Of a stretch of 64,000 nt of DNA, positions 33,872 through 41,586 are shown piece after piece. The notes under the pieces are model-generated. The model searched no databases, was not told the DNA's origin, and saw nothing but the letters and a program-made list of their open reading frames with translations. Every line of letters starts with the position of its first letter. Positions within the stretch are counted from its first letter, which is position 1. The position numbers and the translations under genes were made by a program. The stretch comes from Micromonospora sonchi (lineage in GTDB: Bacteria; Actinomycetota; Actinomycetes; Mycobacteriales; Micromonosporaceae): contig NZ_BMNB01000032.1 of assembly GCF_014646235.1 (NCBI RefSeq), positions 1-64,000 of the forward strand, read 5' to 3'.

Positions 33872-34549
33872 TCAGACGCGGGCGCGGCGGGCCAGGCGTT
33901 CCGGGTCCAGGATGATGATGCTCTTGCCGTCCAGTCGGAGCCAGCCGCGCGAGGCGAAGTCCGCTAGGGCCTTGTTGACCGTCTCGCGGGAGGCGCCGAC
34001 GAGCTGGGCGATCTCCTCCTGGGTCAGGTCGTGCGTCACCCGCAGCACGCCGCCGTCCCGGGTGCCGAACCGACCCGCCATCTGGAGCAGGTTCTTCGCG
34101 ACCCGGCCGGGCACGTCGGTGAAGATCAGGTCGGCGAGCGCGTCGTTGGTCCGGCGCAGCCGGCGGGCGAGCACCCGCAGCAACTGCTCGGCGATCTCCG
34201 GGCGGTTGTTCAGCCAGGGGCGCAGGGCCTGCTTGCGCAGCCGGGCCAGGCGGCTGTCGGTGACCGCGGTGGCGGTCGCCGTACGCGGGCCCGGGTCGAA
34301 CAGCGACAGCTCACCGACCATGTCCGAAGGACCCATCACCGCGATCAGGTTCTGCCGGCCGTCCGCTGCCCGGCGGCCTACCTTGATCTTGCCAGACAGC
34401 AGGATGTAGAGGCTGTCGCCGGGCTCGCCCTCGTTGAAGACGACCTCGCCCTTGCGGATCTCGACCGTCTCCATCTCCTTGGCGAGCGCCTCGGCCGCCT
34501 CCGGGTCGACGCCCTGGAAGATTCCGCTGCGGGCCAGTACCTCGTCCAT
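33872..34549 (-). CDS. crp: Crp/Fnr-family cAMP receptor protein
   Basis: The 225-residue regulator has the cyclic-nucleotide pocket (GELSLFDPGPRTATATA, with the Gly-Glu and Pro-Arg-x-Ala-Thr of cAMP binding), a long dimer helix, and a winged helix-turn-helix (LTQEEIAQLVGASRETVNKAL). It matches M. tuberculosis CRP (Rv3676, 224 residues) in length and motifs, and its downstream-order partners (nth, TlpA-like, nudix, marP) are nearby as there. It should respond to cAMP made by cyclases such as the one at 15991. A GGAGGTGCGCG ribosome binding site precedes the ATG. Confidence 0.95.
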   Translation of the reverse strand: MDEVLARSGIFQGVDPEAAEALAKEMETVEIRKGEVVFNEGEPGDSLYILLSGKIKVGRRAADGRQNLIAVMGPSDMVGELSLFDPGPRTATATAVTDSRLARLRKQALRPWLNNRPEIAEQLLRVLARRLRRTNDALADLIFTDVPGRVAKNLLQMAGRFGTRDGGVLRVTHDLTQEEIAQLVGASRETVNKALADFASRGWLRLDGKSIIILDPERLARRARV

Positions 34550-34823
34550 CGCGCACCTCCGGTTACGCGTGCCGTCCGTCGGCGGGGTCTGCCGTCCGCT
34601 GATCCGTCGCGCGCCGACCAGTCTAGGCGCACGTGAGCAGGAATCGGAGGTGCACCCCTGGAATCTTGATCGTTGGATGTGACGTCGCCGTCGGTATCAC
34701 CCGGTGGTGTTTCGCGCCGGTGCGGGCCGCGGCCCCCGTCGGCCGGCGCAGGCCGTTGCCCCGTCGGTCCGCCCGGTTCGGGCCGCTGCCGGCCGACGGC
34801 GTCACCGGCCGTAGGGTCACGGC

Positions 34824-35480
34824 GTGCTGAGTGACCCCCTGCTGACCGAGCGCCACGAGAACGGGCGGGACGTTCCGCTGCTCGTGTGGCGTGCCGGACG
34901 TCCCCTGCGGGCGGTCAGCACCGCGCCGCTGGGCGGCGGGCTGGGCGTACGACGGTGGGTGCTGAACGCGACCGTGCCGATGTCGTACGACCGGGACGAC
35001 CCCGCCGACCACCTGGCCGGCATGGCCCGGCGGCTCGGGCTCGACGGGCCGGGGGTGGGCCTGCTGACCGGGGTGGACGTCGGCGAGGTGGTGACGCGGT
35101 CGGACGGCGGCGTGCGGGTCTGGGCGACCGTCGGGCTGGGCACCCCGGTTCCGGCGGCGGCCCCGGCCGTGGCGGTGCCGCAGCGGGTCGGCACGGTCAA
35201 CATCGTGGCGTACGTCCCGGCTCGGCTCGGCGACGCGGCGCTGGTCAACGCCGTGGCCACCGCCACCGAGGCCAAGGCGCAGGCGATCGCGGAACTGGGC
35301 CTGCCCGGCACCGGCACCCCGACCGACGCGGTCACCATCCTCTGCCCGCCGGACGGGCCGGTCTGCGACTACGGCGGTCCGCGCTCGACCTGGGGAGCGC
35401 CGCTGGCCCGGGCGGTGCACGCCGCGGTGCTGGCGGTGGGGGCCGACACCGTTCCATGGTCGGATCGGCTTCCGGGCTGA
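34824..35480 (+). CDS. cbiZ: Adenosylcobinamide amidohydrolase (CbiZ)
   Basis: The 218-residue protein has the CbiZ layout: WRAGRPLRAVSTAPLGGGLG at the N-terminus, GVGLLTGVDVGEVVTRSDG, VGTVNIVAYVPARLGDAALV, and a C-terminal TDAVTILCPPDGPVCDYGGP. CbiZ cuts the aminopropanol side chain of salvaged cobinamides (and pseudo-B12), yielding cobyric acid for cobalamin synthesis. The GTG start has no strong ribosome binding site. It is divergent from crp with a 274-base gap in which no cobalamin riboswitch was recognised. It is not in an operon with other cobalamin genes. Confidence 0.9.
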   Translation: MLSDPLLTERHENGRDVPLLVWRAGRPLRAVSTAPLGGGLGVRRWVLNATVPMSYDRDDPADHLAGMARRLGLDGPGVGLLTGVDVGEVVTRSDGGVRVWATVGLGTPVPAAAPAVAVPQRVGTVNIVAYVPARLGDAALVNAVATATEAKAQAIAELGLPGTGTPTDAVTILCPPDGPVCDYGGPRSTWGAPLARAVHAAVLAVGADTVPWSDRLPG

Positions 35481-35537
35481 TTCTCCCACCCGATCGGCCC
35501 TCGTGGCCGAGTTGCCCGCCCGGTAGCGTCGCCCACG

Positions 35538-36686
35538 ATGTACGCTGCCGCCCCTCTTCCCTCCCGTCCGCGTCGCCGCACCCTGGGCGCCGTCGGCGCG
35601 TTCCTCGTCGCCCTTCTGTTGGCGGGTTGCGGAGACTTCGGCGAACGGCCGGTCTGGCAACCCGGCGCGGGCGGCGGTGCCACCGGCGGGCCGGTCGAGT
35701 CGAGCGCCCCCGTGGTCAAGCCGATCTCGCTCTCCGCCACCGGCGACATCGTCATGGCGATGGCACCCAACCGGCTGCCGCCCAACAACGGCAAGGGCTT
35801 CTTCGACTCGGTCAAGAAGGCGCTCGCCGCCGACCTGGTGATGGGCAACCTGGAAGAGCCGTTGACCGTGGACACCGGCACCGGCAAGTGCGGGGCGAAC
35901 TCCACCCGCTGCTTCCAGTTCCGAGCCCCGCCCGAGTACGCCGCCCATCTGGCCGACGCCGGGTTCGACCTGCTCAACCAGGCCAACAACCACGGCAACG
36001 ACTTCGGGCCGAAAGGGTACGAGAACACCCAGAAGGCCCTGGAGAAGCACGGTCTCGCGCACACCGGGGCGCCTGACCAGATCACCGTGGTCGACGTCAA
36101 GGGCGTCCAGGTGGCGGTCGCCGGCTTCTCCTCGTACGCCTGGTCGAACAGCCTGGTCGACATCCCGGCCGCGAAGAAGGTGATCGCCAAGGCCGCCACC
36201 ATGGCCGACATCGTCGTGGTGCAGGTGCACATGGGCGCCGAGGGCGCGGAGATGACGCGGGTCCGACCCGGCACCGAGATGTTCCTCGGCGAGAACCGGG
36301 GCGATCCGGTCAAGTTCTCCCGGGCGATGATCGACTCCGGGGCCGACCTGGTGGTCGGCCATGGTCCGCACGTGCTGCGCGGCATGGAGTTCTACAAGGG
36401 TCGATTGATCGCGTACAGCCTGGGCAACTTCGCGGGCGGCGGCAACTCGCTGAGCAACAACGGCCGGCTCGGCTGGGGTGGAGTGCTCAAGGTCAAGCTC
36501 AACCCGGACGGCAGTTGGGCCGGCGGCTCGTTCGTCTCCACCTACATGAACGACGCCCGCAAACCGACGATGGACCCCGACGACCGGGGCCTCGGGCTGC
36601 TCCGGGAGCTCACCGAGCTCGACTTCCCCGAGTCCGGCGCACGGTTCGACGACTCCGGGAAGATCAGACCGCCGGACGCCGACTGA
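35538..36686 (+). CDS. CapA-family lipoprotein (metallophosphoesterase-like)
   Basis: The 382-residue product has a lipoprotein signal (LVALLLAGCGDFGE) with the lipobox Cys near residue 31, so it is likely anchored outside the membrane. The mature part is a CapA/PgsA domain: SATGDIVMAMAP, LVMGNLEEPLT, DLLNQANNHGNDFG, VVQVHMGAEGAEM and VVGHGPHVLRGMEFYKGRLIAYSLGNF, the His/Asp/Asn ligands of the calcineurin-like fold. CapA proteins belong to poly-gamma-glutamate capsule loci, but stand-alone actinobacterial members are of unknown substrate. No other capsule gene is nearby, so polyglutamate synthesis should not be inferred. Confidence 0.9.
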   Translation: MYAAAPLPSRPRRRTLGAVGAFLVALLLAGCGDFGERPVWQPGAGGGATGGPVESSAPVVKPISLSATGDIVMAMAPNRLPPNNGKGFFDSVKKALAADLVMGNLEEPLTVDTGTGKCGANSTRCFQFRAPPEYAAHLADAGFDLLNQANNHGNDFGPKGYENTQKALEKHGLAHTGAPDQITVVDVKGVQVAVAGFSSYAWSNSLVDIPAAKKVIAKAATMADIVVVQVHMGAEGAEMTRVRPGTEMFLGENRGDPVKFSRAMIDSGADLVVGHGPHVLRGMEFYKGRLIAYSLGNFAGGGNSLSNNGRLGWGGVLKVKLNPDGSWAGGSFVSTYMNDARKPTMDPDDRGLGLLRELTELDFPESGARFDDSGKIRPPDAD

Positions 36687-36817
36687 TCCCGTTCCGGGAC
36701 GCGGCGATCCCGGCGGCCAGTTCCGCGTCCGGTCGCTGCTGCTCGCCGAGGCGGTCGATCGCCGGGTCGGCTCCGGGGCCGGCCGGCGAGTCGGAGCGAC
36801 GACGTAGGCTGGCCGTC

Positions 36818-37597
36818 GTGACCAGAAGTGCCATCGAGACCGACCTCGGGCGTACCCGCCGGGCGCGGCGGATCGGCCGTGTGCTTGCCGAGACACATCC
36901 CGACGCGCACTGTGAGCTGCACCACTCCAGCCCACTGGAGCTGGCCGTCGCGACCATCCTCTCGGCCCAGTGCACGGACAAGAAGGTCAACGAGGTCACG
37001 CCCAAGCTCTTCGCCCGCTACCCGACCGCCGCCGACTACGCCGGGGCGGACCGCGCCGAGCTGGAGGACCTGATCCGGCCCACCGGCTTCTACCGCAACA
37101 AGACCAGCTCACTGATCCAGCTCGGTCAGGCGCTCGTCGAGCGGTACGACGGACAGGTTCCCGGCCGGCTGGCCGACCTGGTGACGCTGCCCGGGGTCGG
37201 CCGTAAGACCGCCAACGTCATCCTCGGCAACGCCTTCGACGTGCCCGGCATCACCGTCGACACCCATTTCCAGCGGCTGGTGCAACGCTGGCGGCTGACC
37301 ACCGAAACCGACCCCGTCAAGATCGAGCACGCGATCGGAGCGATGTTCCCGAAGCGCGACTGGACCATGCTGTCGCACCGGATCATCTTCCACGGCCGCC
37401 GGGTCTGCCACGCCCGCAAGCCCGCCTGCGGGGCGTGCACGCTGGCGAAGCTCTGCCCGTCGTACGGCACCGGGCCGACCGAGTCGGCCGCCGCCGCGAA
37501 GCTGCTCAAGGGTCCCCGGGCCCGCGACCTCGCGGCCGCCGCCGGGGTCGACCCCGACCTGGTGCCCGTGCAGGCGGTCCGGGCGGAGGCGCCGTGA
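36818..37597 (+). CDS. nth: Endonuclease III (base-excision repair glycosylase/lyase)
   Basis: The 259-residue enzyme removes oxidised pyrimidines from DNA and cuts the AP site. It shows the helix-hairpin-helix LPGVGRKTANVIL with the catalytic Lys, the catalytic Asp in ITVDTHFQRLVQRW, and the 4Fe-4S loop C-x6-C-x2-C-x5-C (CHARKPACGACTLAKLC). The GTG at 36818 starts the protein at a place usual for actinobacterial Nth; upstream frame is noise. The stop overlaps the next start (GTGA). The order nth-tlpA-nudix-marP equals Rv3674c-Rv3671c. Confidence 0.95.
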   Translation: MTRSAIETDLGRTRRARRIGRVLAETHPDAHCELHHSSPLELAVATILSAQCTDKKVNEVTPKLFARYPTAADYAGADRAELEDLIRPTGFYRNKTSSLIQLGQALVERYDGQVPGRLADLVTLPGVGRKTANVILGNAFDVPGITVDTHFQRLVQRWRLTTETDPVKIEHAIGAMFPKRDWTMLSHRIIFHGRRVCHARKPACGACTLAKLCPSYGTGPTESAAAAKLLKGPRARDLAAAAGVDPDLVPVQAVRAEAP

Positions 37598-38202
37598 TCC
37601 GCCGACTCGCCCTGCTCTCCGTGTCGCTGATGCTGCTGGTCACGACCGGCTGCACCGCCGAGCCCGAGGCGGCCCCGCCCAGCCGGCAGGAGGCGGCAGC
37701 CAGCCGGCCGTCGCCCTTCGAGGACTGCACCGCCCTCACCGGCGGCCCGGCCGGCACCGGCGACGGGGGCGCAGCCGCTGATCTGCTGCCCGAGCTGACC
37801 CTCACCTGCTTCACCGGTGGCACCCCGGTCGCCCTGCGGGACGTGGCCGGTCCGGCTGTGATCAACATCTGGGCCTCGTGGTGTGCGCCCTGCCGCAAGG
37901 AACTGCCCGCCTTTCAACGGCTCAGCGAGCGCAGCGAGGGGCAGCTGCGGGTCATCGGGGTGAACACCCGGGACGGCCGCGAGGCCGCGCAGTCCATCGG
38001 CGAGGACTTCGGCATCCGCTTCCCGATGCTCTTCGACCAGGGTGCTGCGCTGCAGCAGAGGCTGCGCCGCAACGCGTTTCCGCTGACCATGTTCGTCGCC
38101 GCCGACGGGCGGATCCGGCACCTCGACACCTCCGGCGCGCTGGACGACGCCCGGCTCGCCGAGCTCGTCCGGCAGCACCTCGACATCACGGTGCCGGCGT
38201 GA
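37594..38202 (+). CDS. TlpA/ResA-like thioredoxin-fold lipoprotein
   Basis: The 202-residue product has a lipoprotein signal (LSLMLLVTTGC) and an extracytoplasmic thioredoxin fold with the redox site WASWCAPCRKE and the cis-Pro region (NAFPLTMFVAADGRI). It would reduce or handle disulfides of secreted proteins or cytochrome c. It overlaps nth by GTGA. Its neighbours in M. tuberculosis order (Rv3673c) agree. The other short Cys positions are in the N-terminal linker and are not part of the site. Confidence 0.9.
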   Translation: MIRRLALLSVSLMLLVTTGCTAEPEAAPPSRQEAAASRPSPFEDCTALTGGPAGTGDGGAAADLLPELTLTCFTGGTPVALRDVAGPAVINIWASWCAPCRKELPAFQRLSERSEGQLRVIGVNTRDGREAAQSIGEDFGIRFPMLFDQGAALQQRLRRNAFPLTMFVAADGRIRHLDTSGALDDARLAELVRQHLDITVPA

Positions 38203-38215
38203 GCGAGGTACCGGC

Positions 38216-38935
38216 GTGAGTCACGGCCCGACGGCGAACGGTGGGCAGCGGCAGCCGCCAGCCTGGGTGACGCCGCTGCTGGTCCGGCTCGGCACCGCGC
38301 GCCGCGAGGACTTCACCCGCCTGCGCACGCCGGAACACGGTGGCCGGGAGAGCGCCGTGCTGGTGCTGCTCGGCGAGGCGACCGACACCGGCCCGGACGT
38401 GCTGATCCTCCAGCGGGCCGCCACGCTGCGCAGACACGCCGGCGAACCGGCCTTTCCCGGCGGGGCCGCCGATCCGGAGGACGCCGACGCCGCCGCGACC
38501 GCGCTGCGCGAGGCCAACGAGGAGGTCGACCTCGATCTGGCCAGCGTCACCCTGCTGGCCGAGCTGCCGAGGCTGTGGATCCCGGTCAGCGAATTCGTGG
38601 TGACCCCGGTGCTCGCCTGGTGGCACGCGCCCCACCCGGTGCATCCGCGGCAGCCGGCCGAGGTCGCCCACGTGGCCCGGCTGCCGATCGCCGAGCTGGT
38701 CGACCCCGACAACCGGGTTCAGGTACGCCACCCGAGCGGCTGGGTGGGGCCCGCGTTCTCCGTACGCGGAATGCTCGTCTGGGGTTTCACCGCCGGGGTG
38801 CTGGCGGCGTTGCTGGACATGGGCGGCTGGAGCCGGCCGTGGCCGCGTGACCGGGTGATCGACCTGCCGCCGGTCGCGGCGTCACCGGCCCCGTCGGCCG
38901 GTACGGACGAGGCCGACGAGAGCGCGGTCCGCTGA
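38216..38935 (+). CDS. Nudix hydrolase, CoA diphosphatase type
   Basis: The 239-residue protein has a clear Nudix box (GAADPEDADAAATALREANEEVDL; Gly, Glu, Arg-Glu, Glu-Glu pattern) preceded by the UPF0035/CoA-type signature (LLILQRAATLRRHAGEPAFPGG). Members hydrolyse CoA or its derivatives to phosphopantetheine and 3',5'-ADP. The length and the C-terminal extension (MLVWGFTAGVLAALLDMGGW) agree with Rv3672c-type proteins. The GTG start is 13 bases after the thioredoxin gene stop, in the same operon, and the serine protease MarP follows 63 bases on. Confidence 0.92.
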   Translation: MSHGPTANGGQRQPPAWVTPLLVRLGTARREDFTRLRTPEHGGRESAVLVLLGEATDTGPDVLILQRAATLRRHAGEPAFPGGAADPEDADAAATALREANEEVDLDLASVTLLAELPRLWIPVSEFVVTPVLAWWHAPHPVHPRQPAEVAHVARLPIAELVDPDNRVQVRHPSGWVGPAFSVRGMLVWGFTAGVLAALLDMGGWSRPWPRDRVIDLPPVAASPAPSAGTDEADESAVR

Positions 38936-38998
38936 TCGGGCCGTCACCTTCCGCAAGCGATCGTCATCCCGCGAGCCACCGGCCCGTACGCTTGAGCC

Positions 38999-40177
38999 GT
39001 GTCGGCCGTGGATCTCGTACTGCTGTTACTCATGCTCGTGTTCGCGATCAGCGGATACCGGCAGGGGTTCGTCATCGGGGTGCTGTCGTTCTCCGGGTTC
39101 TTCCTGGGCGCCCTGATCGGCCTCCAGATCGGGCCGATGTTCGCCCAGCAGTTCGTGGACAGCGGCAACCGGGTACTCATCTCACTGGTCGCCATCTTCG
39201 GTCTGGCCGTGGTCGGCCAGGCGCTCGCCGGCTGGCTCGGTTCGCACCTGCGCCGCACGATCGCCAGCGACGTGGGCCGGCGGATCGACGACGTCGGCGG
39301 CGCCTTCGTCTCGCTCTTCGCGGTGCTCCTGGTCGCCTGGCTGGTCGCGGTGCCGCTCGGCTCCTCCTCGCTGCCCTGGCTCGCCGCCTCGGTGAAGAAC
39401 AGCGCGCTGCTGCGGGCGGTGGACGCCGTCATGCCCGACCAGGCCCAGCAGCTGTCCAGAGCGCTGCGGAACACCGTCGACACCAACGGCTTCCCGGATG
39501 TCTTCGACGGCCTGCGGCGTACCCAGGCCCGACAGGTCGAACCGCCCGACCCGGCCCTCGCCGGCTCCGAGGTGGTGGCCAACGGCCAGCGGTCGGTGGT
39601 CAAGGTGCTCGGCTCCGCACCGAGCTGTTCCCGGCGGATCGAGGGCTCCGGCTTCGTCTACGCCGACGACCGGGTGATGACCAACGCCCACGTGGTCGCC
39701 GGCACCCGCGCCGTCGCGGTGGAACTGCGCGGCGACCGGTACGAGGGTGAGGTCGTCGTCTACGACCCGAACCGGGACCTGGCCGTGCTGTACGTCCCCG
39801 GGCTGCCCGGCCCGTCGATGCGGTTCGCTGCCGGCAACACCTCCAGCGGCGCGGACGCCATCGTGCTCGGGTTCCCGCTGGACGGGCCGTACAACGCACA
39901 GTCGGCGCGGATCCGCGACGTCGACCGGATCACCGGCCCGGACATCTACTCCTCGGGCAACGTCACCCGGGAGATCTACACGATCCGGGCGCTGGTACGC
40001 AGCGGCAACTCGGGTGGACCGTTGGTCTCGTCGAACGGTCTGGTGCTCGGGGTGATCTTCGCGGCGGCGGCCGACGACCCGAACACCGGCTTCGCGGTGA
40101 CCGCCGCCGAGGCCCGCTCGGTGGCGCTGGAAGGCGCGCAGCGTACCCGCGGTGTCGGCACCGGCGACTGCACCTGA
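38999..40177 (+). CDS. marP: Membrane serine protease MarP (CvpA domain + trypsin-like domain)
   Basis: The 392-residue product has four N-terminal spans forming a CvpA (colicin V production) domain and an extracytoplasmic chymotrypsin-like protease. The triad is His231 (TNAHVVAG), Asp260 (NRDLAVLYV) and Ser338 (SGNSGGPLV). Cys210 (SCSRRIEG) and Cys391 near the C-terminus sit where M. tuberculosis MarP (Rv3671c) has its redox-regulating disulfide. In that organism MarP is needed for acid and oxidative stress resistance and cleaves the peptidoglycan hydrolase RipA. The gene ends 10 bases from the convergent mycosin. Confidence 0.95.
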   Translation: MSAVDLVLLLLMLVFAISGYRQGFVIGVLSFSGFFLGALIGLQIGPMFAQQFVDSGNRVLISLVAIFGLAVVGQALAGWLGSHLRRTIASDVGRRIDDVGGAFVSLFAVLLVAWLVAVPLGSSSLPWLAASVKNSALLRAVDAVMPDQAQQLSRALRNTVDTNGFPDVFDGLRRTQARQVEPPDPALAGSEVVANGQRSVVKVLGSAPSCSRRIEGSGFVYADDRVMTNAHVVAGTRAVAVELRGDRYEGEVVVYDPNRDLAVLYVPGLPGPSMRFAAGNTSSGADAIVLGFPLDGPYNAQSARIRDVDRITGPDIYSSGNVTREIYTIRALVRSGNSGGPLVSSNGLVLGVIFAAAADDPNTGFAVTAAEARSVALEGAQRTRGVGTGDCT

Positions 40178-40187
40178 CGGTCTCCGG

Positions 40188-41513
40188 TCAGCGCTGCGAC
40201 TGCCGGAACCGGCGCACCATGAACGCGGCACCGGTGAGCAGCGCGACGAAGATCGCCGAGCCGATCCAGAGCCGTTCCGTGGCGGCATCGTCCGGTGCCC
40301 CGGCGGCCCGAGCCCGCCACCGGGCCTCCTGGCGCGGCCCGCTCAGGCCGAGTTGTTCGGCGTCCGGGTCGTCCACCCGGGTCAGGCCGGGCGCCGCACC
40401 GAACCCGCTGACCCCCGGCGAGTCGTTGTCGTCCAGCGGGTTGTGGTGGATCAGCGGCACGTCGGCGGTGAGTGCCGCGATCGGGTCGACCAGGCCGTAG
40501 CCGAACCGGTCGTCGCGGCCGGTGGGGCCGATGTCCTTGGCGGTGACCAGCAGCCGGTTGACCACGTCGCCGGCGGACATCTGCGGATAACGGGACCGGA
40601 CCAGGGCCGCGGTCGCGGCGACCAGCGGCGCGGCGAAGCTGGTGCCCTGCACCCGCCAGTAGCCGGAAGGGGGGCGAGCGCCGACGAGTCCGCTGGCCGG
40701 AGCGGTGAGGATGGTGGCGCGGCCGGTGATCGCGCCGCTCCACAGGTTGTTGCTGTTGCGTTCGAGGCCGGAGACCGCGAGCACGCCGGGCTCGCGGGCC
40801 GGGTACCACACCTTTGCGTCCGGCGAGGTGACGAGGTTGCCGGTACAGGCGACCACCACCACGTCACGGGCGAAGGCGTAGTCGATGGCAGCGGCCAGGG
40901 CGGCACTGTCGCCACTGCCGCCGAGGGACAGGTTGATCACACGCGCTCCGTTGTCGACCGCCCACCGTACGCCCTTGGCCACGATGAGGGCGTCGTCGTA
41001 GCGGTTCTCCTCGTCGAGCACCCGCACGGGCAGGATCCGGGCCTCCGGCGCCAGCCCGACCACGCCCTGCCGGTCGTCGTTGCGCCCCGCGATCAGGCCG
41101 GCCACCGTCGTGCCGTGGCCGACCGGATCCGGCTCGGCCGAGCCATCCGCGGAGACCAGGTCGAGCCCGGGGAGTACCCGGCCGACCAGATCCGGATGGG
41201 ACCCGTCCACCCCGGAATCGATGACGGCGACGGTGACCCCGCGCCCGGTCGAGGTCCGCCAGGCGATCTCCGCGCCCAGTTTGTCGAGTTGCCACTGTTC
41301 GTCGCGGATCTGGTCGGCGCGTTCGATGACGTCTGCGGGCGCGTACGCCACCGGGACGCCGAAGGCGGGTGAGGCGACCGGCATGGCGGTGGCGGGGACG
41401 ACCGTGACGGCGGCCGACAGTGTGGTGGCCACCGTCGCGAGCAGCGCCCGGTGAGCGAACAGTCGAGGCCCGATCGAGCCGACGTGCCGCACCCTGGTCA
41501 CATTCTCAGCCAT
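40188..41513 (-). CDS. mycP: Mycosin-type subtilisin protease of a type VII secretion system (MycP)
   Basis: The 441-residue S8 protease has a signal peptide (HRALLATVATTLSAAVTV), the triad Asp99 (VAVIDSGVD), His133 (VGHGTTVAGL) and Ser292 (GTSFAAPLVA), and a C-terminal membrane span (about residues 413-432) ending RRFRQSQR. This is the layout of mycosins, which stabilise the type VII (ESX) secretion complex and process some substrates. It lies 73 bases downstream of eccC, in the same direction, so both are probably co-transcribed. It is convergent with marP. Confidence 0.93.
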   Translation of the reverse strand: MAENVTRVRHVGSIGPRLFAHRALLATVATTLSAAVTVVPATAMPVASPAFGVPVAYAPADVIERADQIRDEQWQLDKLGAEIAWRTSTGRGVTVAVIDSGVDGSHPDLVGRVLPGLDLVSADGSAEPDPVGHGTTVAGLIAGRNDDRQGVVGLAPEARILPVRVLDEENRYDDALIVAKGVRWAVDNGARVINLSLGGSGDSAALAAAIDYAFARDVVVVACTGNLVTSPDAKVWYPAREPGVLAVSGLERNSNNLWSGAITGRATILTAPASGLVGARPPSGYWRVQGTSFAAPLVAATAALVRSRYPQMSAGDVVNRLLVTAKDIGPTGRDDRFGYGLVDPIAALTADVPLIHHNPLDDNDSPGVSGFGAAPGLTRVDDPDAEQLGLSGPRQEARWRARAAGAPDDAATERLWIGSAIFVALLTGAAFMVRRFRQSQR

Positions 41514-41586
41514 TCGTCGCAGGACACATGACGATCGGAGATTACCGGTTCCGTCCCGGTTTCAGGGGCGTTCCGTGGACTCCGGG

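Noticed and set aside
34550..34823. Possible cobalamin riboswitch ahead of cbiZ, or a ten-codon leader peptide (MHLRFLLTCA) ahead of crp
   Set aside because: No B12-box was recognised, and the peptide, though starting with GTG, has no support beyond being short and open; a search by covariance model and ribosome profiling would decide.
34623..36935. Long minus-strand frame opposite cbiZ and the CapA gene
   Set aside because: Antisense shadow; both plus-strand genes have family motifs and proper signals.
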